NCBI GenBank assembly: GCA_016490735.1
Contig: JAEMWC010000367.1
Span: 351,001 to 415,000 of the forward strand
Reading direction: 5' to 3'
Length of the DNA: 64,000 nt
From: Pachyseris speciosa
Taxonomy: Eukaryota > Cnidaria > Anthozoa > Scleractinia > Pachyseridae
Shown here: one piece after another, positions 53,539 to 64,000 of the stretch
Position numbering within the stretch: position 1 is the stretch's first letter
Layout of the letters: the number at the start of each line of letters is the position of its first letter
The notes under the pieces: generated by a model
What the model saw: the letters and a program-made list of their open reading frames with translations, nothing else
The model's database searches: none
What the model was told of the DNA's origin: nothing
Translations under genes and position numbers: made by a program

Positions 53539-53561
53539 GAAGAAGAAGAAGAAGAAGAAAA
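53498..53561. repeat. (AAT)n-(AAG)n compound microsatellite
   Basis: Perfect AAT units followed by AAG units. Confidence 0.95.
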
Positions 53562-53639
53562 ATAACAAGGTGGACACGAAAAAGGAAATTTTCTGTAGCC
53601 AAATGATTCGATGTTTCCTATTTCATTTAACGGAAACAA

Positions 53640-54393
53640 CGGATGTCACGTGACCAAGTGTTTGAAACCTTCAGAGAACAGAAATAGTAACCCTTGACTG
53701 AAATATATGGTTAAGTTGTGGTTGCATGTATAACGTCAGTTGCTCTGCCCTCTGGGTCAGTTCCTTGGCTTAGGGTTAGGTAGGGTTAGGTTTGGGTTAG
53801 GGATGATTTTTGGGCCTCCACAAGTCATGTGACATATCTCACAACACTGTAACACCCTCGGGCAACTAGCCACAGGGAGTTGTCCTTGTTGAAGCTAAAA
53901 TATTTTATACTAACATATTAATTTCAAAACTTATCACCCCCTTACTTTCATGTTGCACGTTTGAAACTACGTTAAGCTTGCCAAGGCCTTTACCAACCAC
54001 CCCCTCTCTAAATCCTTATTCTTTACTTAGTTTTGCACAAAACGTTCTGTTGTTACCACTAGCACGGATTTTTACTAGTTTAGATATTTTGCAACATCCA
54101 AATGCCAACATAATGGCAAACGGTAATCTCGATTAAGGGAATCAACGGACTTCACGTGACCAAGTATTTGACACCTTCAGGAAACAGAAATGGTAACCCT
54201 TGACTGAAATATATGGTTGGGTAGGGGCTACATATATAACGTCAGTTGCTTTGCCCTCTAGGTCAGTTCCTTGGCTTAGGGTTAAGTTGCGGTTAGGGAT
54301 GATTTTTGGGGCGCCACAAGTCACGTGACATACATTCTCACCACACTGCAATACCCTCGGGCAACTGGCCACAAGGTGTTGTCCTTGTTACCC
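53640..54393. repeat. Two direct repeats of about 250 bp with TTAGGG-like core
   Basis: Copies at 53640-53888 and 54147-54393. Both start CACGTGACCAAGT, pass through CCCTTGACTGAAATATATGG, ATAACGTCAGTTGCT and CAGTTCCTTGGCTTAGGGTT, and end CCACA.G...GTTGTCCTTGTT. Copy 1 contains four telomere-like TTAGGG variants. Confidence 0.8.
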
Positions 54394-54423
54394 GGGCTGC
54401 GCGCGTCTCGCGCGGCGCCCGGG
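54391..54423. repeat. GC-rich hairpin
   Basis: CCCGGGC.GCGCGCG and CGCGCG.CGCCCGGG form a nearly complete stem with a short TCT loop, a striking GC island in AT-rich DNA, immediately after the second 250-bp repeat. Confidence 0.75.
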
Positions 54424-54519
54424 TCTAAGATTACCGACGGTTCTTCTTTTTCGTCGAGTATCATCCACAAAGTGCACTTCCGGCGTTTCTGCGCAAGCGC
54501 TAACTATTTTTAACAACAG

Positions 54520-55068
54520 TGATGCGTGTTGTCACGTATGGGAAAATGTCGATTCATCTTGTGTCTTTTGAAGTCTGAAGAAACAATATGTTAAGAGAAG
54601 TGTCTATGCGAATGTTTGGAAGTTCAACGGCGAGAAGAAAGTTTTTAACATGAGTAAACTTAACGGCAGATGGACTGCCCTGTTTCCTCGTGTCTGCTTC
54701 AGTAGACTGCGAGTAGTCTCTAATTTTGGCGATGGATTGTGGAGCGGGCGAAAGACACGTGCGCGCGCGAAGTTGCGACGAGACGCGACGCGAGGGGAGC
54801 GCCAAAAATCAGCGACTACAGACAAAGGGAGTTTGACCTTTCACGGCCGAATGATTCGAGTGTAAATCTCATATCAACAGCAAGAATGATGCCTGTTGTC
54901 ACGTATCGGAAAACGTCGATTCACCTTGTGTCTTTGAAGTCTGAACAACTAATATGTTAAGACAAGTGTCTATACGAATGTTTGCAAGCTCAACAGCGAG
55001 AAGAAAGCTTTTAACATGACCAAAATTTAACTCCAGATGGACTGCCGTGTTCCCGTATCCGCTCCATT
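54520..55068. repeat. Direct repeats (54520-54706 and 54884-55068)
   Basis: Shared words include GTTGTCACGTAT, TCGATTCA(T/C)CTTGTGTC, ATATGTTAAGA.AAGTGTCTA and AGATGGACTGCC. The segment between them is GC-rich (GTGCGCGCGCGAAGTTGCGA). No common frame survives. Confidence 0.7.
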
Positions 55069-57104
55069 GAGATGTACATTTTGTTGAATAACTCAAGTAC
55101 GGGATATCACACACCCCTGAGACTTTGACAGGTAGTTTATTTACTATTTTGCCACAATATCTCAATTTCTGGACTTTAATTTTTGAATGATAAGCGATTA
55201 TATTTTACAAATGTACTAGCGTCCCTTGAAACAGGAGTACCCAACGAACCGCTCTTCAAAAATAACCGCTCTTCACCCTTTTTAACACTGGCTGGCATTC
55301 CCTCAGAACAATCCTTTTGCTAGCTGGTTTAGCGTAATATTTATTTATTTGCTGGCTGCCTGATTTCCAATTCCAGTCCTTGCTGGGAAAATTGTTATAT
55401 TTCTCATCCTGGCAAAACAATTCACAACAAATTTCCGGTTAATTGTTGACAGGAAAATAGGAGTGGTCTTTTTATTTTAAGAGTTCTGTGCACGTCCTTT
55501 GTGGTCTTGTGAAAACTTAATGACTTAACAAGTAATTATACGGATTACATTACAGTTCGCTTGTGTTACCGGTTTGTTCATCTGTCATTAAGAGCGGTAA
55601 CAGACCGTTGACATTTTTCGTGGATTCTACCCGCCGAAGAACCATTCCGTTGAAAGTTGATGTGTTCATTTTACTGTGCTGAGTTTGTTTTCGGGATTTT
55701 CTGAAACTTTGGATAACAAGCTTGTTCACTTTCATTGGCCTTTTGGTAAGTATCATTGGCGCAATTTACCGTCTACTTTCTTGAGGCGTTTGGGAAGAAA
55801 TTACAGAATCGATTTCTTTTCTTATTTTTTGTGTTGCAGAGCCATTTTAACCTGAAGTGGTAAGGGGTCGTGAGGGTCTTCTAAAAGTAGGATATTCTTA
55901 GATTAACTTATAGCTGAGTTTTTAATTTCCACGTTTCTCTCCTTCTTGTTTTATATTTTTGTTGTCAGAGGTTTCAGCTATTCTGACATTTGAAGCGGAT
56001 GATGGACCGGTACGTCACCGTGAGTCAAAATCGAGTTTGCCCATTTTCTGTAGCCATTTTCAAAGGTGCAAATCTAGAACCACCCGAAATACTTGGAAAA
56101 AACTTAATTTTGACATAAAAATATCGTTCTTTGGTATTGGCCCTCGCTGCCACGGGCTTATTCTCAGAATGGACAGGCCCTGGGTTGTTAGCGCTGGCAC
56201 TGTTGGTCGGCAAAACCATTTCCTGTATCTGAACATTTTTTTTACTCTGCCAAGTGTTAAGGTTGCACAGGAAACGTTATAAGCATGTGTTTGCTGCATA
56301 ACAATTAGTATAATGAATGCGGCGATAGAGTATCGACATATCGAGGATAGGCGATTTCTTTCCATGCCCAAGCTCGCATCAATGGTTAGCCGCGAAGCCA
56401 CATTCCTTTCTCTAATTGCTTGACAATTCTAAACGAAAATGCAGTACTTTCAGGCGGTTGAAATCAGGTTTTTCGTAGAAACTCTATAGAAATTGCTGAC
56501 TGCCGGGCATTTAGCCTAGAATGAGATCCTTCCCGGCTGCCGCGCAAAAAGCACGCAGCTTAGAACTTTATCTCAAGTGTGTGGCAGAAACCGACAGCAG
56601 TGCAGTAATAAAACAATTCATGTTATTTTTTTCTTTAGTGTTTTCTGTTGCAATCTTTGATAGCAAAACATCTTGTATAGAACACTTAACCACCGAAAAA
56701 TGAATTGTACGTACGTTCCCTTGACTGATTTTAAGTGACTCAAGTACACAGTGACTGTACAGTCAGCCAGTTAGGCCGCTCGGGACTTGATGTTCCCATA
56801 GGTCGTTTGAGTAATAAATTATATGAAATTAGTCTTGAAAAACACAGTCGACGAAGGGATCAAGAAAACGTATACATCTGGAAGGTTCCATATGGAGTTG
56901 TCAAAGGCCCTTCTGCAGAATGATGTCAACAGTCTCCCGCCGCGTGTGTAGAGGTGGAATTTGTATGGTATAACTGGAGGTGAAGTGTTTTGCATGTAAA
57001 TATAAATTAAGGCAGCTGGAGATCCTATAATAATTCTTTTGTACAGTGTTTGTACTACCTGCTAGATACACCAGCAATCGTTAAAAGCATTCTCAGTGGT
57101 TAGG
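55069..57104. other. No supported gene
   Basis: Candidate splice-site pairs at 55840-55859 and 55971 onwards do not join in a common frame with the micro-exon gene. A 107-codon frame at 55959-56282 has no recognisable domain. Left end of the inverted pair described at 55226. Confidence 0.4.
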
Positions 57105-58820
57105 TCTAACTTTGAAAGGGTGCGAACTTTGTGTTTCTTACACACTTTGCTGTGGGCTTTTCAACTAAACTACTTCTTCGTAGAAATACCGGGTGTGTTT
57201 GCGAGCTTTAGCAGTGACGTGATTTGTTGCAAGCGCCAAACATTATTCGAAAAGGACGCCAACTTTGTCTTTCTTGCACACTTTGCAGTGAGGTCTTTCG
57301 AACTACTTGGTAGAAATACCGGGTGTGTTTGCAAGCTTTTGCAGTGATTTGTTGCAAGTGCCAAAAATTATTCGAAAAGGACGCCAACTTTGTCTTTCTT
57401 GCACACTTTGCAGTGAGGTCTTTCGAACTACTTGGTAGAAATACCGGGTGTGTTGCGAACTTTTGCCGTGATTTGTTGCAAGTGCCAAAAATTATTCGAA
57501 AAGGACGCCAACTTTGTCTTTCTTGCACACTTTCGAACTACTCGGTAGAAACGCCAGAAATATGTTCAAATTAGAAAAAAACCCAGCAGGTGTGCTTGCT
57601 AGCTTTCGCAGTGATATGTTGCAAGCGCTAAACTATTCACGGAATGGATGCGGCACGAAAAGGATGCGAACTTTGTGTTTGCACACTTTGCAGTGAGGTT
57701 TTTCGAACTAATTGTTAGCAATACCGGGTGTGTCTGCGGCCTTTCGCAGTGATCTGTTACAAGCTCCAAAGTTATTTGAAAGGGGTGGAATTTTTTCAGT
57801 TTTGCAGAGCGATGGTTTCTGATTGCTTGTATGATTCGTTATTATGATTGGCTATTATGCTTGTCTTAGGTAGTTATTTCATCGTTTTTGCAGCTCTTCC
57901 TATTGATCTTTCAAGTGATTTGGCGGGGTGAAGGGATGTCGCATTTCTCCAGGCACATGTAAGGAACAGGAGGATCGAGTGAAATCAACCTAACACCTAA
58001 AAATCGGAAATGGCATAGTATTTTCCGAAAATAACAAGGTGCAAGTAGTGTGAAATTTTAATTGTTATATGGATTGTGATATGGATTCGTTTCCATTTTC
58101 TACCTAACAGCAAATGTGGTTTTGGTTATCCAAATTTCGTCATTGGCTAAAAACTTTCTCGCGAAAGTTAAACGCGGAATTACAACAGCACGAAATCGTT
58201 CTTGAAAATAGTTTTTCATTGGCTTTGATTACAAAGGAAGTATGAACATTAAAAGCTGGAAAAAATGAGCTGTGACCGCTTATGGTCATAGGTGAACTTA
58301 ATCCAGCGACATCTTTCAGGACAATAACGGTTGCCCGAAGATGCAAGCCAAGAAAATATTTAAAGCATAAGGCTCTATCTTCCCCCTTGTGATCAGGCTC
58401 TTCCATCTCGAGGTGAGTAAAAAGTATGGTACTTTGTCTATAATGGTAATGACAACTAAATTCGGTTTCTCTAAACCAAGATGTCTATATTATTGTGCTT
58501 TTGCTGGCAAAAAATGAGAAAAACAAAGAAAACTAAAAACGACAACAAAATCCCCTTGCTGGCAAAAAGATTCGTCTCCTCAACATGCTGGGAAAATAAA
58601 CTTAAAAAATACTCCCTGGCTGGGAAAAAGAAACTGGTAAGACGGGTCCTGGCTGGCAGCTACAAATGTTAGTTTTATTGCTAGCTGGCTCTGAAGAGCG
58701 GATAAGTTTTTCTCACGGAAGTTAACAATTAACCAGAAATCTGTTTTCAGACGCTCACAAATCATTTTAGCCAAAAACGGTTCAGTTCTAAAAAATTGTC
58801 GTTGGGTACTCCTGTTGAAA
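55226..58820. repeat. Distant inverted repeat pair, possible transposon ends
   Basis: TTGAAACAGGAGTACCCAAC (55226 on) is the inverse of GTTGGGTACTCCTGTTGAAA (58801-58820). Related GCTGGCTGG/GCTGGGAAAAT-rich text follows inside both. They may be the termini of one 3.6-kb element or two solo copies of a shorter one. No target duplication seen. Confidence 0.45.
57105..57790 (+). repeat. Minisatellite, about five units of 110-135 bp
   Basis: Unit landmarks are GTAGAAATACCGGGTGTGTT, GCAGTGATTTGTTGCAAG, CGAAAAGGACGCCAACTTTG, CTTGCACACTTTGCAGTGAG. Copies begin near 57180, 57312, 57435, 57543 (degenerate) and 57715. Reading frames here are repeat artefacts. Confidence 0.88.
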
Positions 58821-59084
58821 CTGTCCAGAAACGTTCCTTTCTTGTGTTTCAAATGACCCTGGATTGACGTATTTGTAAACAGTTTCACTCTGCTAATTAA
58901 TTTTCTACTCACATTTCACTGAGACTCCATTCACATTTATGCGAAAAAATCCAACATCGTTCGATAAGCGTTTCCTTTCTCAAACAATTATCCATCGAAG
59001 CGAAAACAAGTGTGCTTAGTTTTTTTTTTTTGGAATCAATACACTATTTTATACACTAGTTTATCTTGCATAACGATAAACCTC
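57791..59084. other. No supported gene
   Basis: Non-coding; includes the right-hand arm of the inverted pair ending at 58820. Confidence 0.4.
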
Positions 59085-59150
59085 TGTGGCCTAAAGGTCA
59101 TTGTTCCTGCCTGTGACGCAGCTAACCCGGGTTCGATGTCTTTTAGTGGT
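59085..59150 (+). repeat. tRNA-like pseudogene or SINE head
   Basis: TGGCCTAAAGGTCA (A-box-like), CTGC-CTGTGAC-GCAG (anticodon-like arm) and GGGTTCGATGTC (B-box-like) are spaced as in a tRNA, but no acceptor stem or T stem closes. Not a functional tRNA gene. Confidence 0.45.
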
Positions 59151-60369
59151 ATATATCACGGGCTTTATTTTTTCTGTTTCCCTTTTTCTTGTTCTTTTAG
59201 AAATAATTTTTACAAGTGTTATAATTATTGTGCTCAATGGTTGAGCTGTATTTTAGAGCAATATATGTTGATAGGGGTCTAAAGAAATAGACTCCAACAC
59301 AAGCTAAACACAATGCGTCCGATGTAAGAAAGACAGACTTCCCTCTATTCTTTTGTTTAGCACTAAGTTAAGGATACAATACTGTTTTTTGCAAGCCCGG
59401 GTTTAGGCTAATTGTAGCCTCTTGTTGAACCCAAAATATTTTGCACTGACATATTGATTTCAAAAACCTACAACCCCCTCACTTTCATTTTGCACGTTTG
59501 AAACGACATTAAGCACAACAATTTGGTTTTTCAAGATGACAACTTTCTACAGATTCATGGTATGGCCATGGAACTAAGAACGCATGCAGTTATGCCGATC
59601 TAGCCATGGAAATTAGTGATAAAAGAGCCTGTAACTGCATTGCGTGACATTCCCGAACATAATTTGATAATGGAACTTTGTTTCCTGTAATCAGTTAATG
59701 GCGTTTTGTTTTCTTAAGCACGTAATCTATTATAGCAACGCCTTTATCGCAAGTTTAGTTAGTAGGCTCAAGTTGTCGGAGAGTTTAGATCACCTTGTTC
59801 GTATTAGTAGTTGTTGCACGAACATCGAGGTTCTTGGACAAGCTACGGCATAGCAGGACTGTTATGTAAGTTTTTTAACTTCTTTTCTTCTGCCAGAAAG
59901 CCAGTTTGATGTTTCATGAAATTCATCGATTTATAGGAAGTTTCTACAAAGTATTTTTTTAGTGCCTCATGGTAGAGATCATGTTGGCTAATTTAAGGCA
60001 ATGATTCTTGCACGTTGATCGCTCTGTATTCGCTATTACTTTAGCTTGATTTGTTACAAGACATCCTTCGCCTAGTTATACATTGAATTTTGTAGTTATT
60101 TTGATCATATATACAACTGAGAACACACGATTTTGTGAAAGAATGATCGGAATGTCACGTTTCTTAGATGTTGAGTTTTAGCTTTTTCTTTGTATTATTA
60201 ATTTCAGTTTACGATATGATCTTGGAATAAACCTCAAGTGATTGTCCGTAAAATATATCTTGCTTGTTGGTGCGTCGATACTAGACAAGTTCGTTGTATG
60301 TTTGGTTCTGGTGTTTCGACCGCCGCTACAGTAAAATAACACCAGTCGCCTAGCTTGAACAAAGGCCTA
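59151..60369. other. Probable 5' LTR and leader of the BEL/Pao element
   Basis: The gag start at 60370 implies an LTR and primer-binding site upstream. TGGTTCTGGTGTTT near 60303 is a possible primer-binding site, but the LTR edges cannot be fixed because the 3' LTR is outside the window. Confidence 0.35.
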
Positions 60370-62421
60370 ATGTCTGACCCTGGAGAGGAAGATCCGATCA
60401 CGAAATCTTCGTTTGTTGAAGAACAAGATAAACTTAGCGAACATTTCAATGACGACCATTTTCCTGACTACTGGGAAATAAAAATCGCAGATGTTTCCGA
60501 AAAAGAAAGGGAAGTCGAAAACCAAGAATTGCCGTCTTATGAATGCGTGCCGCAGTCACGTTAAAGGAAATTGACCGAAAAGGGGAAGGCTTATCAGCTC
60601 GAGACGCTGGACCGCAAACGTCAAAGTGCATACAAAGATTTATTGAAACAGATGAATAAGATACGCTAATCGTTGGAAACAATCGTTGATTTAGAAACTC
60701 TCGAAGCTGACAGAAGTGAATTAGATAAGCAGAAAGAAGCTTTCAACGACGCTCATAAAGCCTTTGACGATGAATTAGAAACGGAAACTGATAAACAAAT
60801 TTCGTATCATTGGTTTGACGTTCGTGACAGAGAATACACGGAGTGTAGGATAAAGATCACCGAGAGAATTTATGCCCTAGAAAATAGGTCTTACAGAACC
60901 AAATCAGAAAGGTCCGGTTATTCAGATAGGTCGAGGCGTAGTGCACTCACGCAGGGATCAAGGCCCAGGTCAGTTCGTTCTATGAGACTGGAAGCCACCG
61001 CCAAAAGCGCAAGATTGAAAGCGGAGATTGAATTTTTAGAGAGTGATAATGAATTAAGACGCCTACAATTAAAGAAGGAAATTGCGATCGCTGACGCTGA
61101 AGAAACTGCCATGAAAAACATTCTTGATGAAGAGCAAGGAGAGTCCAAAATAGAAAAGGAAACCAAATTTAAAATGGATCCACGTCCCCCACAGTTTATT
61201 CCCAAATCTCAACCCGCTCAAACACCGGAAGTTAGCCTTTCAGATCAGAGCCGAAGCCACACTTTGAAAGAATTAGTCACTCTCCAAGCAAAACAAGCCG
61301 AATTAAGCACGCTATTAATTCAACAACAGAGGACAAGTCAACTTCCTGCAAAAGAACCACCGGTTTTTACTGGCGACGCCTTCGATTACCCGGCATTTAT
61401 TTCAGCGTTCGATCCCATAATCTCCAAGAATGCCCCGTCCAACAAAGATCGTCTGTACTTTTTGAAAAAATACACGAGAGGCAAAGCAAACGAAGTTGTT
61501 AAGGGCTTTTTAGCTGTCAGTTCCGAAAATGCATACAATGAGGCTCGCAAGATCTTGAATCAAAGATTTGGAAATCCTGTGTCCGTAGCTGAAGCTTACA
61601 AATCGCGCATTCGTAAGTGGCCCCAAATCCACGACGGGGACAGCGCAGGATTGCAAGATTTCTCGGATTTTCTTGTTCGCTGCCAAGAGGCCGTAAAAAT
61701 CGTAGGATCACTAGCAGAATTGGGTTCTACTCAAACCCTAAGAGAACTAAGTGCGAAACTGCCATCTTATTCTGGCGTTAAATGGTGTAGACACGCCCAC
61801 GAAGTTCAATTGAGGTCCAGCCTAAGAGTGTCCTTCAGTGAGTTTGTCAAGTTTGGAAAGGCCGAATCTGACTGGCAAACGATCCGATCTTCTCGCCAGA
61901 TGCTTTAAAGAGAGAAAAACGAAAACAGCTTGAGAGATCCAATAACCAGGTTTCGGAGAGGTACAACTCCCACAGCCCACATTTTTGCGATTAACACCAA
62001 ACAAGGCCCAGTCCCTACGTTTTCTCGTCGTCCAACAGTCCAATGTGTCCTCTGTGAGAAAGGCCACAGCCTCGAGAGGTGCCCAATCTTTAAAGGCAAG
62101 AGTCTAGATGAGAGAAGAGTTTTTATCATCTCCAAAGGTCTTTGCTTTGGGTGCTTGAAGAGCGGTCACCTGTCTGTTAGTTGTCAGTCAAGACTTACTT
62201 GCGAAGAGTGTGGCAAGTTGCACCCAACCCCCATGCACGTGGACAAACCGAAGCGTAATCAAGTTGAGAGTTCGCAGCGTGGATCAGACTCAAGTAGAAC
62301 ACGCGTGGCTGGAAGAAACTCAGGAAACCCTGCCACTAGCTCTCAGCCAAGACCAATACGACGGAATCGGCAGACGATAACGCAAGTGTCTGTGGTTCGG
62401 CGGTTCGATCTGATGGGGTAA
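60370..62421 (+). pseudogene. BEL/Pao gag polyprotein with three in-frame stops and a frameshift
   Basis: ATG at 60370 (MSDPGEEDPITK). All in frame 1, it is interrupted by TAA at 60562, 60667 and 61906; near 61870 the coding text also slips frame and returns after about 61955. The N-terminal third is acidic. A charged coiled coil (AETAMKNILDEEQGESK region) follows near 61020-61190. Then comes a DUF1759-like capsid block (EPPVFTGDAFDYPAF, then LKKYTRGKANEVVKGF) at about 61350-61860. Three Cys/His knuckles come last: CVLCEKGHSLERC, CFGCLKSGHLSVSC and CEECGKLHPTPMH (62044-62238). Gag would coat and package the element RNA in cytoplasmic particles. Confidence 0.85.
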
Positions 62422-62532
62422 CGACATCGATGATAGTTCCAGTGATCTTGCATTATAAGGACAATTCAGAAGTAAAGGTCAAGACCTATGCCCTGCTAGA
62501 TGACGGAAGTGACTCCACATTTGTTAAGAATT
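62364..62532 (+). pseudogene. BEL/Pao aspartic protease, active-site region
   Basis: In frame 0 the text TTSMIVPVILHYK leads to YALLDDGSDSTFV, the retropepsin active site in its BEL form (DDGSD at 62498-62512). The frame then shifts at about 62530 and continues as GVDGPEISLSLNT in frame 1. The protease matures the polyprotein. Frame changes on both sides of this segment separate it from gag and pol as the sequence stands. Confidence 0.8.
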
Positions 62533-64000
62533 CCTCTGGGCGTGGATGGTCCTGAGATATCCCTCAGTCTCAACACGATGCATGCAAGAACTGAAATCCC
62601 AGCAAAGAGAATCGAAGGCTTAGTGGTTCAAAGATTTGACGGGGGTACGACTGTTGTCCTTCCTAGAGCGCATTCACGAGACTCAATACCTTCGAGGAGA
62701 GATCAGATTCCCACATCTGAAACGGCTAACAAATGGCCCCACTTGAAGAGCATCAAAGACAAGATACCTCCCTTGCAGAATAATGTCGACGTAGGAATTC
62801 TGATTGGATGTAACTGTCCTAGAGCCCTTAAACCGCAAGAAGTTATACTGGGAGAAGACGACGACCCCTATGCGGTAAAAACGATTCTTGGCTGGGGAAT
62901 CATTGGTCCGTCAAGTCCACAGAAAGACACCTCAGACGTAGATGGGGAAGTTGCTAGTTGCCACAGACTTGTCACTAGTGAAGTTGGAAGCACAAGCCTA
63001 AAGCAGAAATTCGTCGTAGACGCGCAAAGAAAGGAGGTCATCAATCCAGTCGAAGTGCGAAAGATGTCTGAAGTAGATTTCTCCGAGAAAGACGTAGAAG
63101 ACCGCGCCCTTTCCCAGGAGGACCGAAAGTTCCTGGAAATTGTCCAACAAGGTATTCGCCAAGGGGAGGATGGTCATTATGAAATGCCCTTGCCGATCAG
63201 AGACAAGAACTTGGCTTTACCAAACAATCGTACACTGGCCAAGAATCGCCTAAAGCCTTTGAGAAGACGATTTCAAAGTGAAGAAAGTTATCGTCGACAC
63301 TACGTAGAGTTCATGAACAAGATCATACACAACGGTTACGCAGAAAGAGTGCCAGAGGATAAAGTGTCCAATCAGAGCAGCAACTCGGTCTGGTACATAC
63401 CACATCATGGGGTATATCACCCGAAGAAACCCAACAAAATCAGGGTAGTGTTTGATTGTTCCGCACAATTCGAGGGGGAGTCACTAAATAAACACCTTCT
63501 GCAAGGACCAGATCTCACGAACAACCTTACTGGCGTCCTACGTCGTTTTCGTCGTGAGCCAGTCGCCTTCATGTGTGACATAGAGTCAATGTTTTTCCAA
63601 GTAAGAGTGCCGGAGGAGTATCGAGATTTACTTCGATTTCTGTGGTGGGATGACGGCGATATATCTAAAAAACCACAGGAATATCGCATGACTGTGCACT
63701 TGTTTGGAGCTGCATCATCCCCTGCCTGCTCCAATTTCGCTCTGAAGGCTGCTGCTGGTGACAATGAAGAAAGTTTGGGCTTTGCACCTGCTGAATTTCT
63801 ACGCCGTGATTTCTATGTTGAGGACGGTTTAAAGTCAGTATCGTCAGTAGAGGAAGCGGTAGATCTTGTGAAGAACATTAAAGAAATGTGCAAGCGTGGT
63901 GGTTTTAACCTGCACAAATTCACGTCGAACAGTAAGGAAGTAATTCAGCAAATTCCAGTACAAGACATAGCTGAAGAGATTAAGAGCATAGATTTTGAAC
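62533..64000 (+). CDS. BEL/Pao pol, reverse transcriptase (runs off the window)
   Basis: Open in frame 1 from 62533 to the edge, about 489 codons. Order: end of protease (VDVGILIGCNCPRAL), the BEL-typical ILGWGIIGPSS, and the linker ALSQEDRKFLEIVQQG. Reverse transcriptase follows with YHPKKPNKIRVVFDCSA, FMCDIESMFFQV (first catalytic Asp), FLWWDD, LFGAASSPACSNFAL and FYVEDGLKS at 63814. The usual YVDD catalytic box is YVED here, a conservative change that is commonly tolerated poorly; whether it is family-typical cannot be judged from one copy. RNase H and integrase are expected beyond 64000. Confidence 0.88.

Larger units (their letters stand above)
60370..64000 (+). mobile_element. BEL/Pao LTR retroelement, 5' part
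   Basis: Gag, zinc knuckles, protease and reverse transcriptase follow each other on one strand; the rest of pol (RNase H, integrase) and the 3' LTR are beyond the right edge. In-frame stops and frameshifts in gag and around the protease make this copy defective. Assignment rests on the DUF1759-like gag, the DDGSD protease and the BEL-type reverse transcriptase motifs. Confidence 0.88.

Noticed and set aside
55959..56282. Terminal exon of the micro-exon gene
   Set aside because: No heptads or Cys-rich domain, and the splice phases do not connect to 53458.
57096..57574. Several 60-106-codon frames on both strands
   Set aside because: They are all produced by the minisatellite periodicity.
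59085..59150. tRNA-His or tRNA-Asp gene
   Set aside because: The anticodon-like arm is present, but T and acceptor stems do not pair.
60918..61205. Minus-strand frames inside gag and pol (also at 61517, 61822, 63250, 63417)
   Set aside because: Shadows of the BEL/Pao coding strand.

Overview
The window looks like cnidarian nuclear DNA, most likely from a stony coral. It is AT-rich and intron-rich, with many tRNA-derived SINEs, Penelope-like elements, CR1/L2-like LINEs, foldback MITEs, a mariner element and a BEL/Pao element. An immunoglobulin-domain receptor tyrosine kinase and small secreted coiled-coil proteins are also present. The species assignment is inference. Only split exons, transposon coding remnants and ribozymes are supported; no bacterial-type genes are present.

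Layout. 1-22.3 kb, + strand: a decayed receptor tyrosine kinase gene. Ig-domain exons lie at 1.7, 3.4, 16.9, 18.1, 18.6 and 19.1 kb, a transmembrane exon at 20.5 kb and two C-lobe kinase exons at 21.4 and 22.2 kb. It carries frameshifts, stop codons and a missing kinase core. Its introns hold MITEs, a 1.07-kb foldback element, SINE units, a dead DD37E mariner element, a 1.13-kb TIR element with a 9-bp target duplication, a Penelope GIY-YIG remnant and a LINE remnant. 22.3-32.7 kb: mostly unannotatable repeats and microsatellites, one hammerhead-like motif and one possible 45-codon exon.

32.7-40.2 kb, - strand: an APE-type LINE interrupted twice, by a Penelope 3' fragment with its own hammerhead motif (34.09-34.70 kb) and by a 3.4-kb array of about 254-bp monomers (35,016-38,413). 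Each of the 13 monomers contains a type I hammerhead ribozyme (two on the - strand, eleven on the +). The array is flanked by a 13-bp target-site duplication and splits the LINE reading frame exactly. This is the most interesting object in the window: a retrozyme-type multimer caught as a datable insertion.

41.3-53.5 kb: two head-to-head genes for related small secreted proteins. The - strand gene has a signal-peptide exon, a coiled-coil exon and a Cys-rich C-terminal exon. The + strand gene has a signal-peptide exon followed by phase-0 micro-exons of 66, 21, 54, 21, 21 and 42 bp that encode heptads and were multiplied by tandem duplication. A truncated LINE lies inside one duplicate. Between the two genes is a large inverted repeat carrying CCAAT/TATA-like promoters and a ribozyme-less relative of the retrozyme array.

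53.5-60.3 kb: direct repeats, a GC-rich hairpin, a minisatellite and a tRNA-like sequence. 60.4-64.0 kb: the 5' part of a BEL/Pao retroelement (gag with broken frame, zinc knuckles, protease, reverse transcriptase) running off the right edge.
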